NCBI RefSeq assembly: GCF_017355875.1
Contig: NZ_JAFEWC010000001.1
Coordinates: 2,170,001-2,234,000, forward strand
Origin: Aridibaculum aurantiacum
GTDB taxonomy: Bacteria; Bacteroidota; Bacteroidia; Chitinophagales; Chitinophagaceae
Direction of reading: 5' to 3'
Length of the DNA stretch: 64,000 bases
Shown: positions 17,505 through 27,241 of the stretch, one piece after another
How positions within the stretch are numbered: the first letter of the stretch is position 1
Layout of the letters: the number at the start of each line of letters is the position of its first letter
Made by a program: the position numbers and the translations under genes
The notes under the pieces: model-generated
What the model was told of the DNA's origin: nothing
What the model saw: only the letters and a program-made list of their open reading frames with translations
Database searches by the model: none

Positions 17505-18731
17505 TTAAATCACTACCAGCTTTCTTGTATACTTCTTTCCTTCCAGTTCTATGGTTACATAATATATTCCTGCAGGAAGTGGATTGTCAATAGTAAGCAG
17601 GTTAGCTCCTTTTTTCAAAGGCTTCTGCAGGAATGGGTAATGGACAATTTGCCCTGCAGCGTTTGTTATAAATAAGGATGTTGTGATGTCTTCTTTTACC
17701 TGTATCTCCACCTGGAACTTTTGCTTCGTTGGGTTTGGGAAAAACTTGCCGATCTTAAACTGGATATCAGGTGTCGGTTCATCCCACGGCGGCGTAACTC
17801 CATATTCTATCAACGGGCGAAAATATAAACCATCTAACCTTGCCTGCCACAGGTTCTTTTGCGATACTGCTGTTTCGTAAACAAATGAATTCTGATGCTG
17901 TTCTATAATTTCCCAAGGCTGCATCGGTTGTGCTTCCTTAGGCTTTTTATAAATGGTCACATCACCTAGCCCATAATTTACTATGGCAAAAATTGCTTGC
18001 CTGAGGTTGGCCATTACTACATGGTGCCCATTTTTTAATTGCCCGGTATTTGTCCAGTTTTCACCATTGGTGCTGCTATACACACCGGCAGAAGTTGCAG
18101 CATATAAAGTGTCATTTACTGAAACTATATCAGATACATTCATGCCGGGAGCAAGCTGTCCTTTTACCAGGTGCTCCTGCCATTGCCCAGCTGATTCGTG
18201 GTATTTAAAAATGCTTCCGTTGGCACCACCCGATGCAACCATCAATGCGCCATTGCTTGCTATACTTGAAGATGTGGTCCAAGTAAAACCATTCATGAAA
18301 GGACGCCAACTTGTTTTGTTTTCAGCAAGCTGATATACGCCGCCATTATCTGTGCTGGCATACAAATGTCCTTTAAAGATGCAGAACTCGTTGATGTAAC
18401 TATCTATGCCAGTTGTTATGTTTTGCCAGCTGCGCCCAAGGTTAGCGCTCTTGTACACGCCACTACCATAGGTGCCTACAAACCAGTTGTTTTCAAAAAT
18501 GATAAAGTCATCTACTGAAGGTATATCGGCTGAAATAATAGCAGAAGAATCCCACGTAAGCCCATCATTGATACTTGTATAGACGCGGTTTGAACCACCT
18601 GCGTATAATGTACCATTCGCATAAGCAATATTGTAAAAATCACGTGCAGGTAGTTGTTCTACTTTTCGCCATTGAGCACTGGCTGAAGTTGCAATAGCTA
18701 TTGTAAGAAATAGCAGGTAAAAGATTTTCAT
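17505..18731 (-). CDS. secreted propeller-like protein with T9SS sorting domain
   Basis: The 408-residue protein has a signal peptide (residues 1-19, ATSASAQ) and repeated short beta blades with Asp-box-like NDGLTWDSS, NLGRSWQN and STNGENWTN between about 20 and 290. It ends with a T9SS type A sorting domain (about 328-408; IGKFFPNPTKQKF, then LPAGIYYVTI and a final KYTRKLVVI strand). It resembles a small version of the 11325 protein and is probably a surface or secreted binding protein. No catalytic residues are recognisable. Confidence 0.8.
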   Translation of the reverse strand: MKIFYLLFLTIAIATSASAQWRKVEQLPARDFYNIAYANGTLYAGGSNRVYTSINDGLTWDSSAIISADIPSVDDFIIFENNWFVGTYGSGVYKSANLGRSWQNITTGIDSYINEFCIFKGHLYASTDNGGVYQLAENKTSWRPFMNGFTWTTSSSIASNGALMVASGGANGSIFKYHESAGQWQEHLVKGQLAPGMNVSDIVSVNDTLYAATSAGVYSSTNGENWTNTGQLKNGHHVVMANLRQAIFAIVNYGLGDVTIYKKPKEAQPMQPWEIIEQHQNSFVYETAVSQKNLWQARLDGLYFRPLIEYGVTPPWDEPTPDIQFKIGKFFPNPTKQKFQVEIQVKEDITTSLFITNAAGQIVHYPFLQKPLKKGANLLTIDNPLPAGIYYVTIELEGKKYTRKLVVI

Positions 18732-18835
18732 TGCATCTTTTTTTGATACAACAAAGGAAAGACAGTCGCATCAACTCATTCATCACATGAGCATGTGATT
18801 GCATACCAATGGAAGAAAAAGGGGATGAGTGGCTG

Positions 18836-19909
18836 CTAGAAGTGAAGCCAGTTTACCTGCAGTTTTCCATTAGATAGTTCCAGTGAAGGCGCCGGGAATT
18901 TAAATGCATTCAGCACACCAAATGCAAGCCGGAGGATCTTGTTATTCGTTCTGATCCTGGATAGATCAATATCTGGTGCTATATACCACTGGCGATAACG
19001 CTTAATATCCCTTCGATCAAAAGTGACCACACCATCCTTTATGGCAAGATTGCTTTCAGCGCCAAACATTCCATTTGCACCATAACCTACAGCTACGTTT
19101 AACCATGGTGGTAAATTAGAATTTGGAAAGAAAGATTTTAGGTTGCCACTCAACCAGTAGGTCTGCGAGTTATAATCCTTCAACATACGTGAAGGGATGC
19201 TGCTGCCGAATAATTTATCCGCACGGTTATTCAATTCAGGGTCTTTATAATCTCTTTTGTGAAAAGAGAATTTGTACCTGATGCGTTGTTCGTTCCATGC
19301 CAATTCCTGGCCTACTAGCAAACCACTCCCTGCTACATTGGCCGCAAAGTCACCCCAGCTCCAGCCCCATTCGGTACTGAATCCATCCAGTATTTCAATG
19401 GCAGTCAAGTAAACGGCTCCACTCATTCCACCTATCCAAATTCTTTGTTTCCTGTTCAGCCCGGCCCACCGCCACATTTCCATACTACCATAACCTGCTA
19501 TATATGCACTATATGCATGGCCCACTTTGTCAATTTGTTTCCATTCGTGGTTGTCGTTAAAAAAGTGAAAGCCTGACTGAGGGTAGTTTTTATACCAGGC
19601 AAAATATAAGGCTGTCATGGTGCCTCCATATCCAACAATTTTTGCTGCAGTTATTAGCTTGATACGTTGTTTATTATAAGGGTACTGCCGTGTAAATTCA
19701 TTGGGTGCTTTGGAGCATCCAAAGCAGCCCTGCAAAACATGTATGGAAGAATCTGAAGTATTACTTTTATCAGAACTAGCATCATCCTTCTCTTGATAGA
19801 TGGAAAGAACAGTATCTGCAATTGCTGTCTGCAGGCTATCTGCTCCAACCTGGCCATAACTAACACCTGACGATAAAACAGTACATAAGAATGCTATAAT
19901 CCACTTCAT
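18836..19909 (-). CDS. DUF2279 family protein
   Basis: A 357-residue exported protein. A signal peptide (MKWIIAFLCTVLSSGVSYGQ) is followed by a variable acidic stretch, then the DUF2279 region. That region contains KIVGYGGTMTALYFAWYK, DKVGHAYSAYIAGYG and EILDGFSTEWGWSWGDFAANVAG, with conserved His and Asp/Glu that look like a buried polar site in a small helical membrane domain. The C-terminal third is less conserved. The function of the family is unknown. ATG 19909 is chosen over an upstream TTG at 19918 because the signal peptide begins cleanly there. Confidence 0.75.
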   Translation of the reverse strand: MKWIIAFLCTVLSSGVSYGQVGADSLQTAIADTVLSIYQEKDDASSDKSNTSDSSIHVLQGCFGCSKAPNEFTRQYPYNKQRIKLITAAKIVGYGGTMTALYFAWYKNYPQSGFHFFNDNHEWKQIDKVGHAYSAYIAGYGSMEMWRWAGLNRKQRIWIGGMSGAVYLTAIEILDGFSTEWGWSWGDFAANVAGSGLLVGQELAWNEQRIRYKFSFHKRDYKDPELNNRADKLFGSSIPSRMLKDYNSQTYWLSGNLKSFFPNSNLPPWLNVAVGYGANGMFGAESNLAIKDGVVTFDRRDIKRYRQWYIAPDIDLSRIRTNNKILRLAFGVLNAFKFPAPSLELSNGKLQVNWLHF

Positions 19910-20031
19910 ACCTGCCAAACCTAAGGCATTTTACGGGGTTAGAAAAACAGGCGGAATGGGTAGCCTTTTATATAAAAGCAGGATATAATTCTAAAATGCT
20001 ACAAAGACAAGTTGTGTAAAGGGTTTCAATA

Positions 20032-20057
20032 ACATTGAAGCTGGACATTGAAGCTGG
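20032..20057. repeat. perfect 13-bp tandem duplication
   Basis: ACATTGAAGCTGG occurs twice head to tail in the intergenic region upstream of the DUF2279 gene. It looks like a simple local duplication. Confidence 0.8.
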
Positions 20058-20111
20058 ATGTATTAGTAGATTATTTTTTCTTTACCTACCAATTTCCATA
20101 AGAGCTTTATG

Positions 20112-20153
20112 TAAAAAATTAGAAGCATCATTTCTTTTTGGAATGATGCTTCT
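20112..20153 (-). terminator. Rho-independent terminator of the symporter operon
   Basis: AGAAGCATCATT pairs with AATGATGCTTCT, and on the - strand the stem is followed by AATTTTTTAC. It lies 23 bases after the stop of the 20176 gene. Confidence 0.85.
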
Positions 20154-20175
20154 ACTTATTGCTTTCAAAGAAACA

Positions 20176-22095
20176 TCAAGCTGCTTGTGTGGCTACTACT
20201 TCACGTTTACCAGCAAACATAGACACTAGGTAAACAGTAAGAACAGCCAGCGGGAAAGAAATAATAGCCGGGTTATCTAGTTTATGCATGGCTGTTGCAG
20301 GATCCAATCCGTACCTGTCCCACATAGTAGGCGAGGTGAGAATGATACCAAGCGATGCGACTATTCCTACTACTATGGAAGCGGCTATTCCTTTGGCTGT
20401 TGTTCTCTTCCAGAAAAGGAGGAATAGGATAGCTGGCAGGTTAGCCGAAGCTGCAATAGAAAAAGCCCATCCCACCAGGAAGGAAACATTCATTCCCTTG
20501 AACGCTATTCCAAGTGCGATGGCAAAAACACCAACACCAAATGCAGCTATTTTACCAACTTTTACCTGGCTCTTATCATCCATTTTCTTATTGAAATAAT
20601 TGGAATAAAGATCGTGTGCTATAGCTCCACTGGAGGCTATAATCAATCCTGCTACTGTACCTAAAATGGTTGCAAAAGCCACAGCAGATATAATAGCAAA
20701 CAGCACAACACCAAACGAGCGAGCCAGTAGCGGCGCTGCCATATTGCTTGACTCCACATCCAGTACACCATTTACTGCTGCACCCAGGCCCATATAAAGC
20801 GTGAACACGTAGAAGATACCAATAGCTGCAATGGCAAGTATGGTAGACTTACGTGCATCACGTTGCGATTTAACAGTATAGTACCTGATAAGTATGTGTG
20901 GAAGTGCAGCCGTTCCAAGGAAGAGAGCAAGCATCAACGATATGAAATCCATCCTGCTCCACATACTTGCACCTTTGCCAATCTTATACTTCAGGCCGGG
21001 AAGCAAGAAGAGGTTTCCTGGAGTAGGTGTTTGAACAAAAAGGGATACGCGCTGCCCTTCATCTGTTAGCTTCACCTCGTTGAAGCGGATTACTTCGCTG
21101 TTCTGAATAGTTGATAAGAATTCAAATGGACCAACCGGACCAGTTTGCTCCACTTCCTTTCCATCTACTATTATTTTACTTATATGACCCACCTGGAAAA
21201 ACTTAGCCTGTGCACGTGGAAGACCATTATACAATGTAACACCGCTGGCATCTTGCGAAATAGACAGCGCTTCCTGTAGTTGAAAACTGCCTTCTTTACC
21301 TGCCAGGCTGAACCACTTTGTAGTTCCATCTTTTTCCAGTTTTACAAACTGCTTTCCCCTTACATCATGCTGCGAAATAATATTCCAATCACCTGCGCTT
21401 ACCACTTTATCCTCACTTACTACAGGATCTATTTTTACAAATGAATGATAAGCTTGATTGTGCTGTGCAGGGTTAAGCGACAAGCCATTCCGAAGTATGT
21501 AAATAGTAAGAATGGTAGATAATAATAGCAGCAAGCCCCCCTTAAGAAACTGCACATAAGTAGTGGATGTCATACCTGCGCTGGCCACGATGATGATCAC
21601 TACCAGCCCAACCATTACCACGCCTACCCAATGCGGGAAACCTAGCAAAGGTGTTATAAGATCACCGGCGCCCACCATTTGCGGTATCAGGTAAAATATA
21701 GAAACGATAAGGGTGCTGATAGCAGCAGTTAGTGTGATAGCACGTGATTTGAATTTTGAATTCAATGCATCTGTAAACGTGTACTTGCCTAATCGCTTTA
21801 GTGGCTCTGCTATCAGGAACAGTGCTACTATCCAGCCGGCAAGGAAACCTATGGAATACAGGAAACCATCGAAGCCGAAGGTGGCTATCATACCACAGAT
21901 TCCTAAGAAAGACGCAGCAGAAAGATAATCGCCAGCAAAGGCAATTCCATTTACTGCCCAATGTATCTGGCCTCCAGCAGCAAAGTATGAAGAGGCAGAG
22001 CGTGTCTTACGGGCAAAATAAAAGGATAGGCCCAGAACGAGGCCAACAAAGGTTAAGAAGAAAGCCAGTGCTATATAAGAAACTTCATAGATCAT
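20176..22095 (-). CDS. ActP-like cation/acetate symporter (sodium:solute symporter family)
   Basis: The 639-residue inner-membrane protein has the SSS-family core. Features include SSYFAAGGQIHWAVNGIAFA near residue 35, GDYLSAASFLG near 55, GMTSTTYVQFLKGG near 174 and GTAALPHILIRYYTV near 393. It couples uptake of acetate or a similar monocarboxylate to cations. It is about 90 residues longer than E. coli ActP because of a soluble insertion at about 205-380 with beta-rich, charged sequence. The start codon overlaps the stop of the DUF485 gene by four bases, the classic yjcH-actP pairing. Substrate is inferred from family and context. Confidence 0.88.
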   Translation of the reverse strand: MIYEVSYIALAFFLTFVGLVLGLSFYFARKTRSASSYFAAGGQIHWAVNGIAFAGDYLSAASFLGICGMIATFGFDGFLYSIGFLAGWIVALFLIAEPLKRLGKYTFTDALNSKFKSRAITLTAAISTLIVSIFYLIPQMVGAGDLITPLLGFPHWVGVVMVGLVVIIIVASAGMTSTTYVQFLKGGLLLLLSTILTIYILRNGLSLNPAQHNQAYHSFVKIDPVVSEDKVVSAGDWNIISQHDVRGKQFVKLEKDGTTKWFSLAGKEGSFQLQEALSISQDASGVTLYNGLPRAQAKFFQVGHISKIIVDGKEVEQTGPVGPFEFLSTIQNSEVIRFNEVKLTDEGQRVSLFVQTPTPGNLFLLPGLKYKIGKGASMWSRMDFISLMLALFLGTAALPHILIRYYTVKSQRDARKSTILAIAAIGIFYVFTLYMGLGAAVNGVLDVESSNMAAPLLARSFGVVLFAIISAVAFATILGTVAGLIIASSGAIAHDLYSNYFNKKMDDKSQVKVGKIAAFGVGVFAIALGIAFKGMNVSFLVGWAFSIAASANLPAILFLLFWKRTTAKGIAASIVVGIVASLGIILTSPTMWDRYGLDPATAMHKLDNPAIISFPLAVLTVYLVSMFAGKREVVATQAA

Positions 22096-22373
22096 GCTTC
22101 ACCCTCCTTATTCATTTCGTCTTCGTAGCGTGAACAAAGAAAGTTATAGATGATGCCGAGTATTACTGCAAATAGGATAAGCCCAATGCCATACACCAGG
22201 GCCAGGTTAATTCCACCTGCCACTTCGGTTGCCAGCAATTCATAATTAAATACGCCGATGATAACAAAGCCGGCGTAAAAAAATAGGTAGATAAAAAAGA
22301 AGCGAATGCCGAGGCTGGCTTTTCTTTTTGCTGCGAGATCTTCATCCAAAACTACAGCTGGTTCATGGCGCAT
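22092..22373 (-). CDS. DUF485 (YjcH-like) inner-membrane protein
   Basis: A 93-residue protein with two transmembrane helices (about 23-45 and 55-78). Its KRKASLGIRFFFIYLFFYAGF and LALVYGIGLILFAVILGIIY segments are typical of DUF485 proteins. These are almost always encoded next to ActP-type symporters, as here, where the stop and start codons overlap by four bases. The family's exact role is unknown; it is thought to be an accessory to the symporter. Confidence 0.9.
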   Translation of the reverse strand: MRHEPAVVLDEDLAAKRKASLGIRFFFIYLFFYAGFVIIGVFNYELLATEVAGGINLALVYGIGLILFAVILGIIYNFLCSRYEDEMNKEGEA

Positions 22374-22442
22374 GTGTTAGTCATTTGGTTCAGCAGCAAT
22401 ATATGAAGAAAGCATGAGGAAGCGCACCATCGCATATCCCTG

Positions 22443-23480
22443 CTATTCCAAACCAAGTGCGGGATAGTCTGTGATGATACCATCCACCTTCATCTCCTTC
22501 AGTTGGATAAAAGTGCTTTTGTCGTTCACTGTCCAGGGAATGATCTTCATGTTTAGATCATGACACTTCTTTACCAGTTCGATAGTAACCAATGAAAAAT
22601 GCGGGCTATAAATTTTAGGCGTAAAGCCTAGTTCTTTTAGTTGTTGTTCTACAGGTTTGGTGTCATCGTCTTCCACCAGCAAGGCAGTAGAAATAGCTGG
22701 GTAATGCTTGTTGATGAACTGCAGTGGTCGCATATCGAATGATTGCAGGTTGACCATTTTTTCCTGTTGGTTATCTTTTATCACCTGCATCACCAGTTCT
22801 ACGAAAGCAGCTGGTTCGGGATGGAAAACGCCATCATGTTCAGGCAATGATTTGATCTCTATGTTGAAGAAAGGATAAGGCCGTTTTGCCACCAGCATAT
22901 ACTGCTGCACCTCCTGAAAAATCTCGGAAAGCAGAGGTTTAACTGCTGCTATTTTTTGTTGTTGTGGAAACCGGGGATGTGGCTTAAGCCCTACATCAAA
23001 TTGTTTTACCTGCTCGTAGGTAAAGTTGTAAATATTAAAATCTTTTTCTTCCGCAGGCAGTATATAGCCACCACCAGGCTTAGTAGTTACCTGGTGACTG
23101 AACCATGGTTCGTGTGATAGTACAACTTGTTTGTCTTTGGTGATAACTACGTCCATTTCCAAAGTAGTCACACCCATGTCCAAAGCCGTTTTCATAGCTG
23201 CCCATGTATTTTCAGGCATGATGCCGCGGCAACCACGATGTCCCTGCAAGTCGAAACTCGGATGTCTTGCAGGTGTAGATAAAGCATTTTTGGCTTCCAT
23301 ATTATTGGAAGGTACACATGCTATGCAAATAATGCAGGTGATGATTAGAAATATAGATATGCTGCAAAGCCTGCCACCGAGGAATAAACGAGAGACGAAT
23401 GAAACTGGATCGAGCTTGATCAATGCTAGAGATTTAATCAAAAGTTGTAAAGTTTCATCAACATTCAGTGAGGCATGCAT
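22443..23480 (-). CDS. glycerophosphodiester phosphodiesterase, probably membrane-anchored
   Basis: The 345-residue protein has a hydrophobic segment followed by CIACVPSN at about residues 40-60, which could be a lipobox (signal preceded by an unusually long N-terminus) or a membrane anchor. The GDPD catalytic domain follows (about 75-345): LQGHRGCRGIMPENT with catalytic His-Arg and Glu-Asn, LEMDVVITKDKQVVLSHEP with the metal-binding Glu-Asp and second His, and WTVNDKSTFIQL near the C-terminus. It hydrolyses glycerophosphodiesters to glycerol-3-phosphate and an alcohol. The start is ATG 23480. A shorter start near the hydrophobic region cannot be excluded. Confidence 0.88.
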   Translation of the reverse strand: MHASLNVDETLQLLIKSLALIKLDPVSFVSRLFLGGRLCSISIFLIITCIICIACVPSNNMEAKNALSTPARHPSFDLQGHRGCRGIMPENTWAAMKTALDMGVTTLEMDVVITKDKQVVLSHEPWFSHQVTTKPGGGYILPAEEKDFNIYNFTYEQVKQFDVGLKPHPRFPQQQKIAAVKPLLSEIFQEVQQYMLVAKRPYPFFNIEIKSLPEHDGVFHPEPAAFVELVMQVIKDNQQEKMVNLQSFDMRPLQFINKHYPAISTALLVEDDDTKPVEQQLKELGFTPKIYSPHFSLVTIELVKKCHDLNMKIIPWTVNDKSTFIQLKEMKVDGIITDYPALGLE

Positions 23481-23559
23481 TATCAAATTGTCAAATTCAA
23501 CCGATGTTTTTATCTATTATAGGAACAAGGATGTTGAACTTTTATAAAACCCTTTACCT

Positions 23560-23568
23560 TAGTATTTG
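23560..23568 (+). promoter_or_regulatory. weak -7-like element upstream of urocanate hydratase
   Basis: TAGTATTTG resembles TAnnTTTG with one extra base, and TTG lies 23 bases upstream. The match is imperfect. Confidence 0.3.
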
Positions 23569-23600
23569 TAACATAAACCTCTTAACATACTTGCTTGCTT

Positions 23601-25277
23601 ATGACTACTACAACAAGAAATTACGATCCTGTAAAATATAAAACGCCGACAGGTTCACAACTGAATTGTAAGGGTTGGATACAGGAAGCAGCTTTACGCA
23701 TGCTCTTAAACAATCTTGATCCTGCTGTAGCGGAACGGCCGGATGACCTGATAGTATATGGCGGCCGCGGAAAAGCTGCCCGTGATTTTGAAAGTCTTGA
23801 TCGCATTATTCGTTCTTTAAAAGATGTAGAAAATGATGAAACACTGCTGATACAAAGTGGCAAACCCGTTGGTATTTTGAAAACGCATAAAGATGCGCCA
23901 CGTGTACTATTATCTAATTCTCAACTGGTGCCTAACTGGGCCAACTGGAAACATTTTACCGAACTGGAGCAAAAGGGACTAATGATGTATGGCCAGATGA
24001 CAGCTGGCAGCTGGATCTATATTGGTTCGCAGGGTATAGTGCAGGGTACATATGAAACTTTTGCTGCAGTAGCGGATAAACATTTTGGAGGCACGCTTGC
24101 AGGTACATTAAGTGTAACGGCCGGTCTTGGTGGTATGGGTGGAGCACAGCCATTAGCTGTTACCATGAATAGTGGTGTATGTCTTGTAGCCGAAGTAGAG
24201 GAGTGGCGTATTGACAAAAGATTAGAGACGCGCTACCTGGACGAAAAATACCTTGATATTGATGATGCAATTGATCGTGCATTACAAGCCAAAAAAGAGG
24301 AACAAGCGGTAAGCATTGGTGTATTGTGCAATGCCGTGCAACTGCTGCAGCGTCTGCTGGAAAGAAACATAAATGTGGATGTTCTAACAGACCAAACCAG
24401 TGCGCATGATCCATTGATTGGGTACATTCCTCATACACTTTCCAATGAACAAGCCAATGTGCTGCGGACCGAAAATCCTGAACAATACATGGAGCTGGCG
24501 TACGACAGTATGCGGCTTCACGTAGAGCTGATGCTGCAACTACAGGCTGCCGGTGCTGTTACTTTTGATTATGGTAATAATATACGCGCAAGGGCAAAGG
24601 AGCGTGGGCTGGAAGAAGCTTTTGATTTCCCTGGATTTGTACCTGCGTACATCCGTCCGTTGTTCTGCGAAGGCAAAGGACCTTTCAGGTGGGCTGCACT
24701 TAGTGGCGATCCTGCTGATATTGCTGTTACAGATGAGTTGATCATGAACCTTCTCCCGGAGAACAAAAGCATGATCCGGTGGATGAATATGGCGAAAGAA
24801 CGTATTGCATTCCAGGGGCTGCCGGCACGCATTTGCTGGCTTGGCCAGGGTGAAAGAGAAAGGGCAGGTCTTGCTTTCAACGAATTGGTAAGAACAGGTA
24901 AAGTGAAAGCACCTATTGTCATTGGAAGAGATCATTTGGATACAGGTTCTGTAGCCTCACCCAATCGCGAAACAGAAGCCATGAAGGATGGGAGTGATGC
25001 TGTGGCTGACTGGCCAATTCTGAACGCGTTGATAAATACTGCTGGTGGAGCTAGCTGGGTAAGCCTGCATCATGGTGGTGGCGTAGGTATGGGCTATAGC
25101 ATTCATGCAGGAATGGTAATAGTTGCTGATGGCACCGCCGATGCAGAAGAACGACTAAAGCGTGTGTTAAGGAACGACCCGGGTATGGGTGTGATAAGAC
25201 ATGCCGATGCAGGGTACGAAACCGCCGCGGAGGTTGCTAAAGAGCATGGGCTCGATCTGAAAGAGCGAATTGGCTAA
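23601..25277 (+). CDS. hutU: urocanate hydratase
   Basis: A 558-residue enzyme of histidine degradation that hydrates urocanate to imidazolonepropionate using tightly bound NAD. Motifs include [15 protein letters not shown] near 48, [20 protein letters not shown] near 130, [14 protein letters not shown] near 260 and GDHL-type [13 protein letters not shown] near 445. Length matches the family. The start is ATG 23601; an in-frame TTG at 23595 is not needed. No other hut genes lie nearby, so it is an orphan in this window, and a terminator follows. Confidence 0.95.
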   Translation: MTTTTRNYDPVKYKTPTGSQLNCKGWIQEAALRMLLNNLDPAVAERPDDLIVYGGRGKAARDFESLDRIIRSLKDVENDETLLIQSGKPVGILKTHKDAPRVLLSNSQLVPNWANWKHFTELEQKGLMMYGQMTAGSWIYIGSQGIVQGTYETFAAVADKHFGGTLAGTLSVTAGLGGMGGAQPLAVTMNSGVCLVAEVEEWRIDKRLETRYLDEKYLDIDDAIDRALQAKKEEQAVSIGVLCNAVQLLQRLLERNINVDVLTDQTSAHDPLIGYIPHTLSNEQANVLRTENPEQYMELAYDSMRLHVELMLQLQAAGAVTFDYGNNIRARAKERGLEEAFDFPGFVPAYIRPLFCEGKGPFRWAALSGDPADIAVTDELIMNLLPENKSMIRWMNMAKERIAFQGLPARICWLGQGERERAGLAFNELVRTGKVKAPIVIGRDHLDTGSVASPNRETEAMKDGSDAVADWPILNALINTAGGASWVSLHHGGGVGMGYSIHAGMVIVADGTADAEERLKRVLRNDPGMGVIRHADAGYETAAEVAKEHGLDLKERIG

Positions 25278-25282
25278 ATTAT

Positions 25283-25315
25283 AAGCCGGAGCAGGATTAG
25301 CTTCGGCTTTTTAAT
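25283..25315 (+). terminator. Rho-independent terminator
   Basis: AAGCCGGAGC pairs with GCTTCGGCTT (one offset base) and is followed by TTTTTAATT, 6 bases after the hutU stop. Confidence 0.8.
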
Positions 25316-25403
25316 TATAATACGACCCGTTACACTACAGAAGGCAGCTGCTATTTTACCTGCCGCAATAGAAGTTTTCTCCTTTTCTTAAAGCAATGAT
25401 TTT

Positions 25404-25437
25404 AGTACAAGCAAAAGTGCTGGTGGCACTATCGTTG
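25404..25437 (-). repeat. copy of a diverged intergenic element
   Basis: Read on the - strand, the 34 bases begin CAACGATAGTGCCACCAGCA and match 57974-58007 at 24 of 34 positions without gaps. It lies in the gap before the PhyH gene. Confidence 0.45.
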
Positions 25438-25457
25438 TAGCATTGTTATACTAAAAG

Positions 25458-26324
25458 ATGATCATGCAAGCAGTAGAGGGTTTATCAGCAAATGGAACGG
25501 CTAGTGCTACTTCTCAATACGATATAGCGCAGATAATGGGTGGGATCTATGGTGATGGATTTATAGCATTAAAAGGTGCATTCAGCCGGGAGTGGGTATC
25601 GCAGCTTCATGAAGATGTTTTAGCCCTATACGAAGATGCTTTACAACGCCCGGGAGGAGCTGTTGGCAGAGGTCCTAAAAGGCATTATGTAGAAATACAT
25701 CCTGAAAGCCTGCGTGGCTTCGTTGATCTTGCTATGCACTCATGGGTAGTCGCTGTTTGCGAAGCAGTACTTGGGCCGGAATATAAGATTGTTGAAATAG
25801 GTTTTGATGTTCCCAATCCCGGTTCAATGGATCAGCCGTGGCACCGTGATTTTCCTGCTCCCGATGATACCATATTCGGCAGGCGCTTAAACTCACTCGC
25901 CTTCAATTTAACAACGGTTGATGTAACACCAGATATGGGGCCTTTTGAAATAGCACCCGGTACGCAGTGGGATCTGCCTACAGGTTTCCAGCACGAGATG
26001 TTTCCTCCTAAAGAAAATTACCCGCGGTACCAGCAACGTGCTCAGAAGAAAATGCCTCAAATGGGAGATATTTCTGCACGTTCGGCACTAACCATTCATC
26101 GTGGTACTGCTAATCAATCCAACATTTCACGGCCTGCTTTGGTACTTGGTGTTGATGCTCCTGGTGCCAACAATGCTGAACGTCATGATCTTCAATTTAC
26201 AAGGGAATATTATGAACAATTGCCGGAGACCCTAAAGCAGCATCTTACCTGCAGGGTAGTGGATAAACTGGAGCCAATTGTTCAGGCACACACCATTGAA
26301 GGATTGATGATGGGAGAGGCATAG
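25458..26324 (+). CDS. phytanoyl-CoA dioxygenase (PhyH) family protein
   Basis: The 288 residues fit an Fe(II)/2-oxoglutarate-dependent oxygenase of the PhyH family. An N-terminal region with GGIYGDGFIALKGAFSREWV (about 29-48) precedes the double-stranded beta-helix core. The metal triad is visible as QPWHRDFP near 132 (His and Asp) and TIHRGTANQS near 213 (His), with the 2-oxoglutarate-binding Arg probably in NISRPALVLG. The substrate is not known. The start could be ATG 25458 or 25464. The gene is not clearly in an operon with hutU because a terminator separates them. Confidence 0.85.
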   Translation: MIMQAVEGLSANGTASATSQYDIAQIMGGIYGDGFIALKGAFSREWVSQLHEDVLALYEDALQRPGGAVGRGPKRHYVEIHPESLRGFVDLAMHSWVVAVCEAVLGPEYKIVEIGFDVPNPGSMDQPWHRDFPAPDDTIFGRRLNSLAFNLTTVDVTPDMGPFEIAPGTQWDLPTGFQHEMFPPKENYPRYQQRAQKKMPQMGDISARSALTIHRGTANQSNISRPALVLGVDAPGANNAERHDLQFTREYYEQLPETLKQHLTCRVVDKLEPIVQAHTIEGLMMGEA

Positions 26325-26337
26325 GATTGAGAATTTA

Positions 26338-26730
26338 ATGTACATCTATCTCACGCAGATATATAGTTTTTGGCTTTCCTCACTGGTGCAGAAAAAGATT
26401 ATTTCTGTATTTCAATGGGTGCTATATTCGTTAGCATATATCCTTTGTATGGTGCTCATAACGCTGCATGAGATTTTACTGGTTGTAACGGCTATCTCTT
26501 TCCTCTTACTTCCAAAACTATTTTTCAAGTACCTGCCTTCTCCGTACGAGTTCTATTGCAAAATAGCAAGTGGCATTTTACTGCTATTGGTAATTTGGAT
26601 ACCTGAGCCAGGCGATCAGCAAAGCCAGCTATTGTTGCAGGTATTACTAACGCTTCTAACAACCTACTATATGTGTAAGAATGTGATGGAATACAGGAAA
26701 AGAAAAACAGGAATAACACACCATAAGTAG
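26338..26730 (+). CDS. small membrane protein of unknown function
   Basis: I do not recognise this 130-residue protein. It has about four hydrophobic helices (roughly 20-40, 43-60, 75-87 and 95-110) and a basic C-terminal tail. It fits exactly between the PhyH gene and the 26732 gene, with its stop one base before the next ATG, which supports it being real and co-transcribed with the next gene. Confidence 0.55.
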   Translation: MYIYLTQIYSFWLSSLVQKKIISVFQWVLYSLAYILCMVLITLHEILLVVTAISFLLLPKLFFKYLPSPYEFYCKIASGILLLLVIWIPEPGDQQSQLLLQVLLTLLTTYYMCKNVMEYRKRKTGITHHK

Positions 26731-26731
26731 T

Positions 26732-27220
26732 ATGAAAAAGAAAATGCTTTTGCTCTTGTTGGTTCTTGCTTTTGTTACTGCATTGCAGGCACAATACTCA
26801 ACCGAAAAAATAGATATGAAGCTCTATTGGGGCGGCCATAAATTCACTGTGGATGAGAAGAAGGTAAGTACAAAGCAGGTACTGGAAATGATGAAACCTA
26901 TAGACACAGCGGCCTATAGGCGCATGAAATTGTCATCTGCTAATAACAACATATCTACCATCCTGGGTGGTGTAGGAGGTTTACTGATTGGTTATCCCCT
27001 AGGGAGGTTTGTAGTAGGCGAAAAACCACAGTGGGCCTTTGCAGCAGTAGGTGCTGCTCTTGCTGGTATTTCCATTCCCATCAGTAATAAATCAAGAAGA
27101 CAAGCATCCGAAGCACTCGAATTGTATAACTCAAAAGTTACTTTCCATCCATCGCGGCTAAGGCCTGCTTTAAACCTGGTAGCAAAAGGAAATGCAATAG
27201 GATTGGTGTTGAAATTTTAA
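26732..27220 (+). CDS. exported protein of unknown function
   Basis: A 162-residue protein with a clear signal peptide (MKKKMLLLLLVLAFVTALQAQ). A middle segment is rich in glycine (ISTILGGVGGLLIGYPLGRFVVG, about 75-97), followed by a second hydrophobic stretch (WAFAAVGAALAGISIPI). These may be two membrane-inserting hairpins, as seen in small envelope proteins. The end, NAIGLVLKF, could be a terminal beta strand. I do not recognise the family. Confidence 0.6.
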   Translation: MKKKMLLLLLVLAFVTALQAQYSTEKIDMKLYWGGHKFTVDEKKVSTKQVLEMMKPIDTAAYRRMKLSSANNNISTILGGVGGLLIGYPLGRFVVGEKPQWAFAAVGAALAGISIPISNKSRRQASEALELYNSKVTFHPSRLRPALNLVAKGNAIGLVLKF

Positions 27221-27241
27221 AGCAGCGAGTCCTTAGCTGCT
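27221..27241 (-). terminator. short terminator-like hairpin after arginase
   Basis: AGCAGC and GCTGCT pair around a nine-base loop, and on the - strand the stem is followed by TTAAAATTT. It lies directly after the arginase stop. Confidence 0.45.

Noticed and set aside
19916-19923. TAGGTTTG on the - strand as promoter of the DUF2279 gene
   Set aside because: Only six bases separate it from ATG 19909, which would leave essentially no leader.
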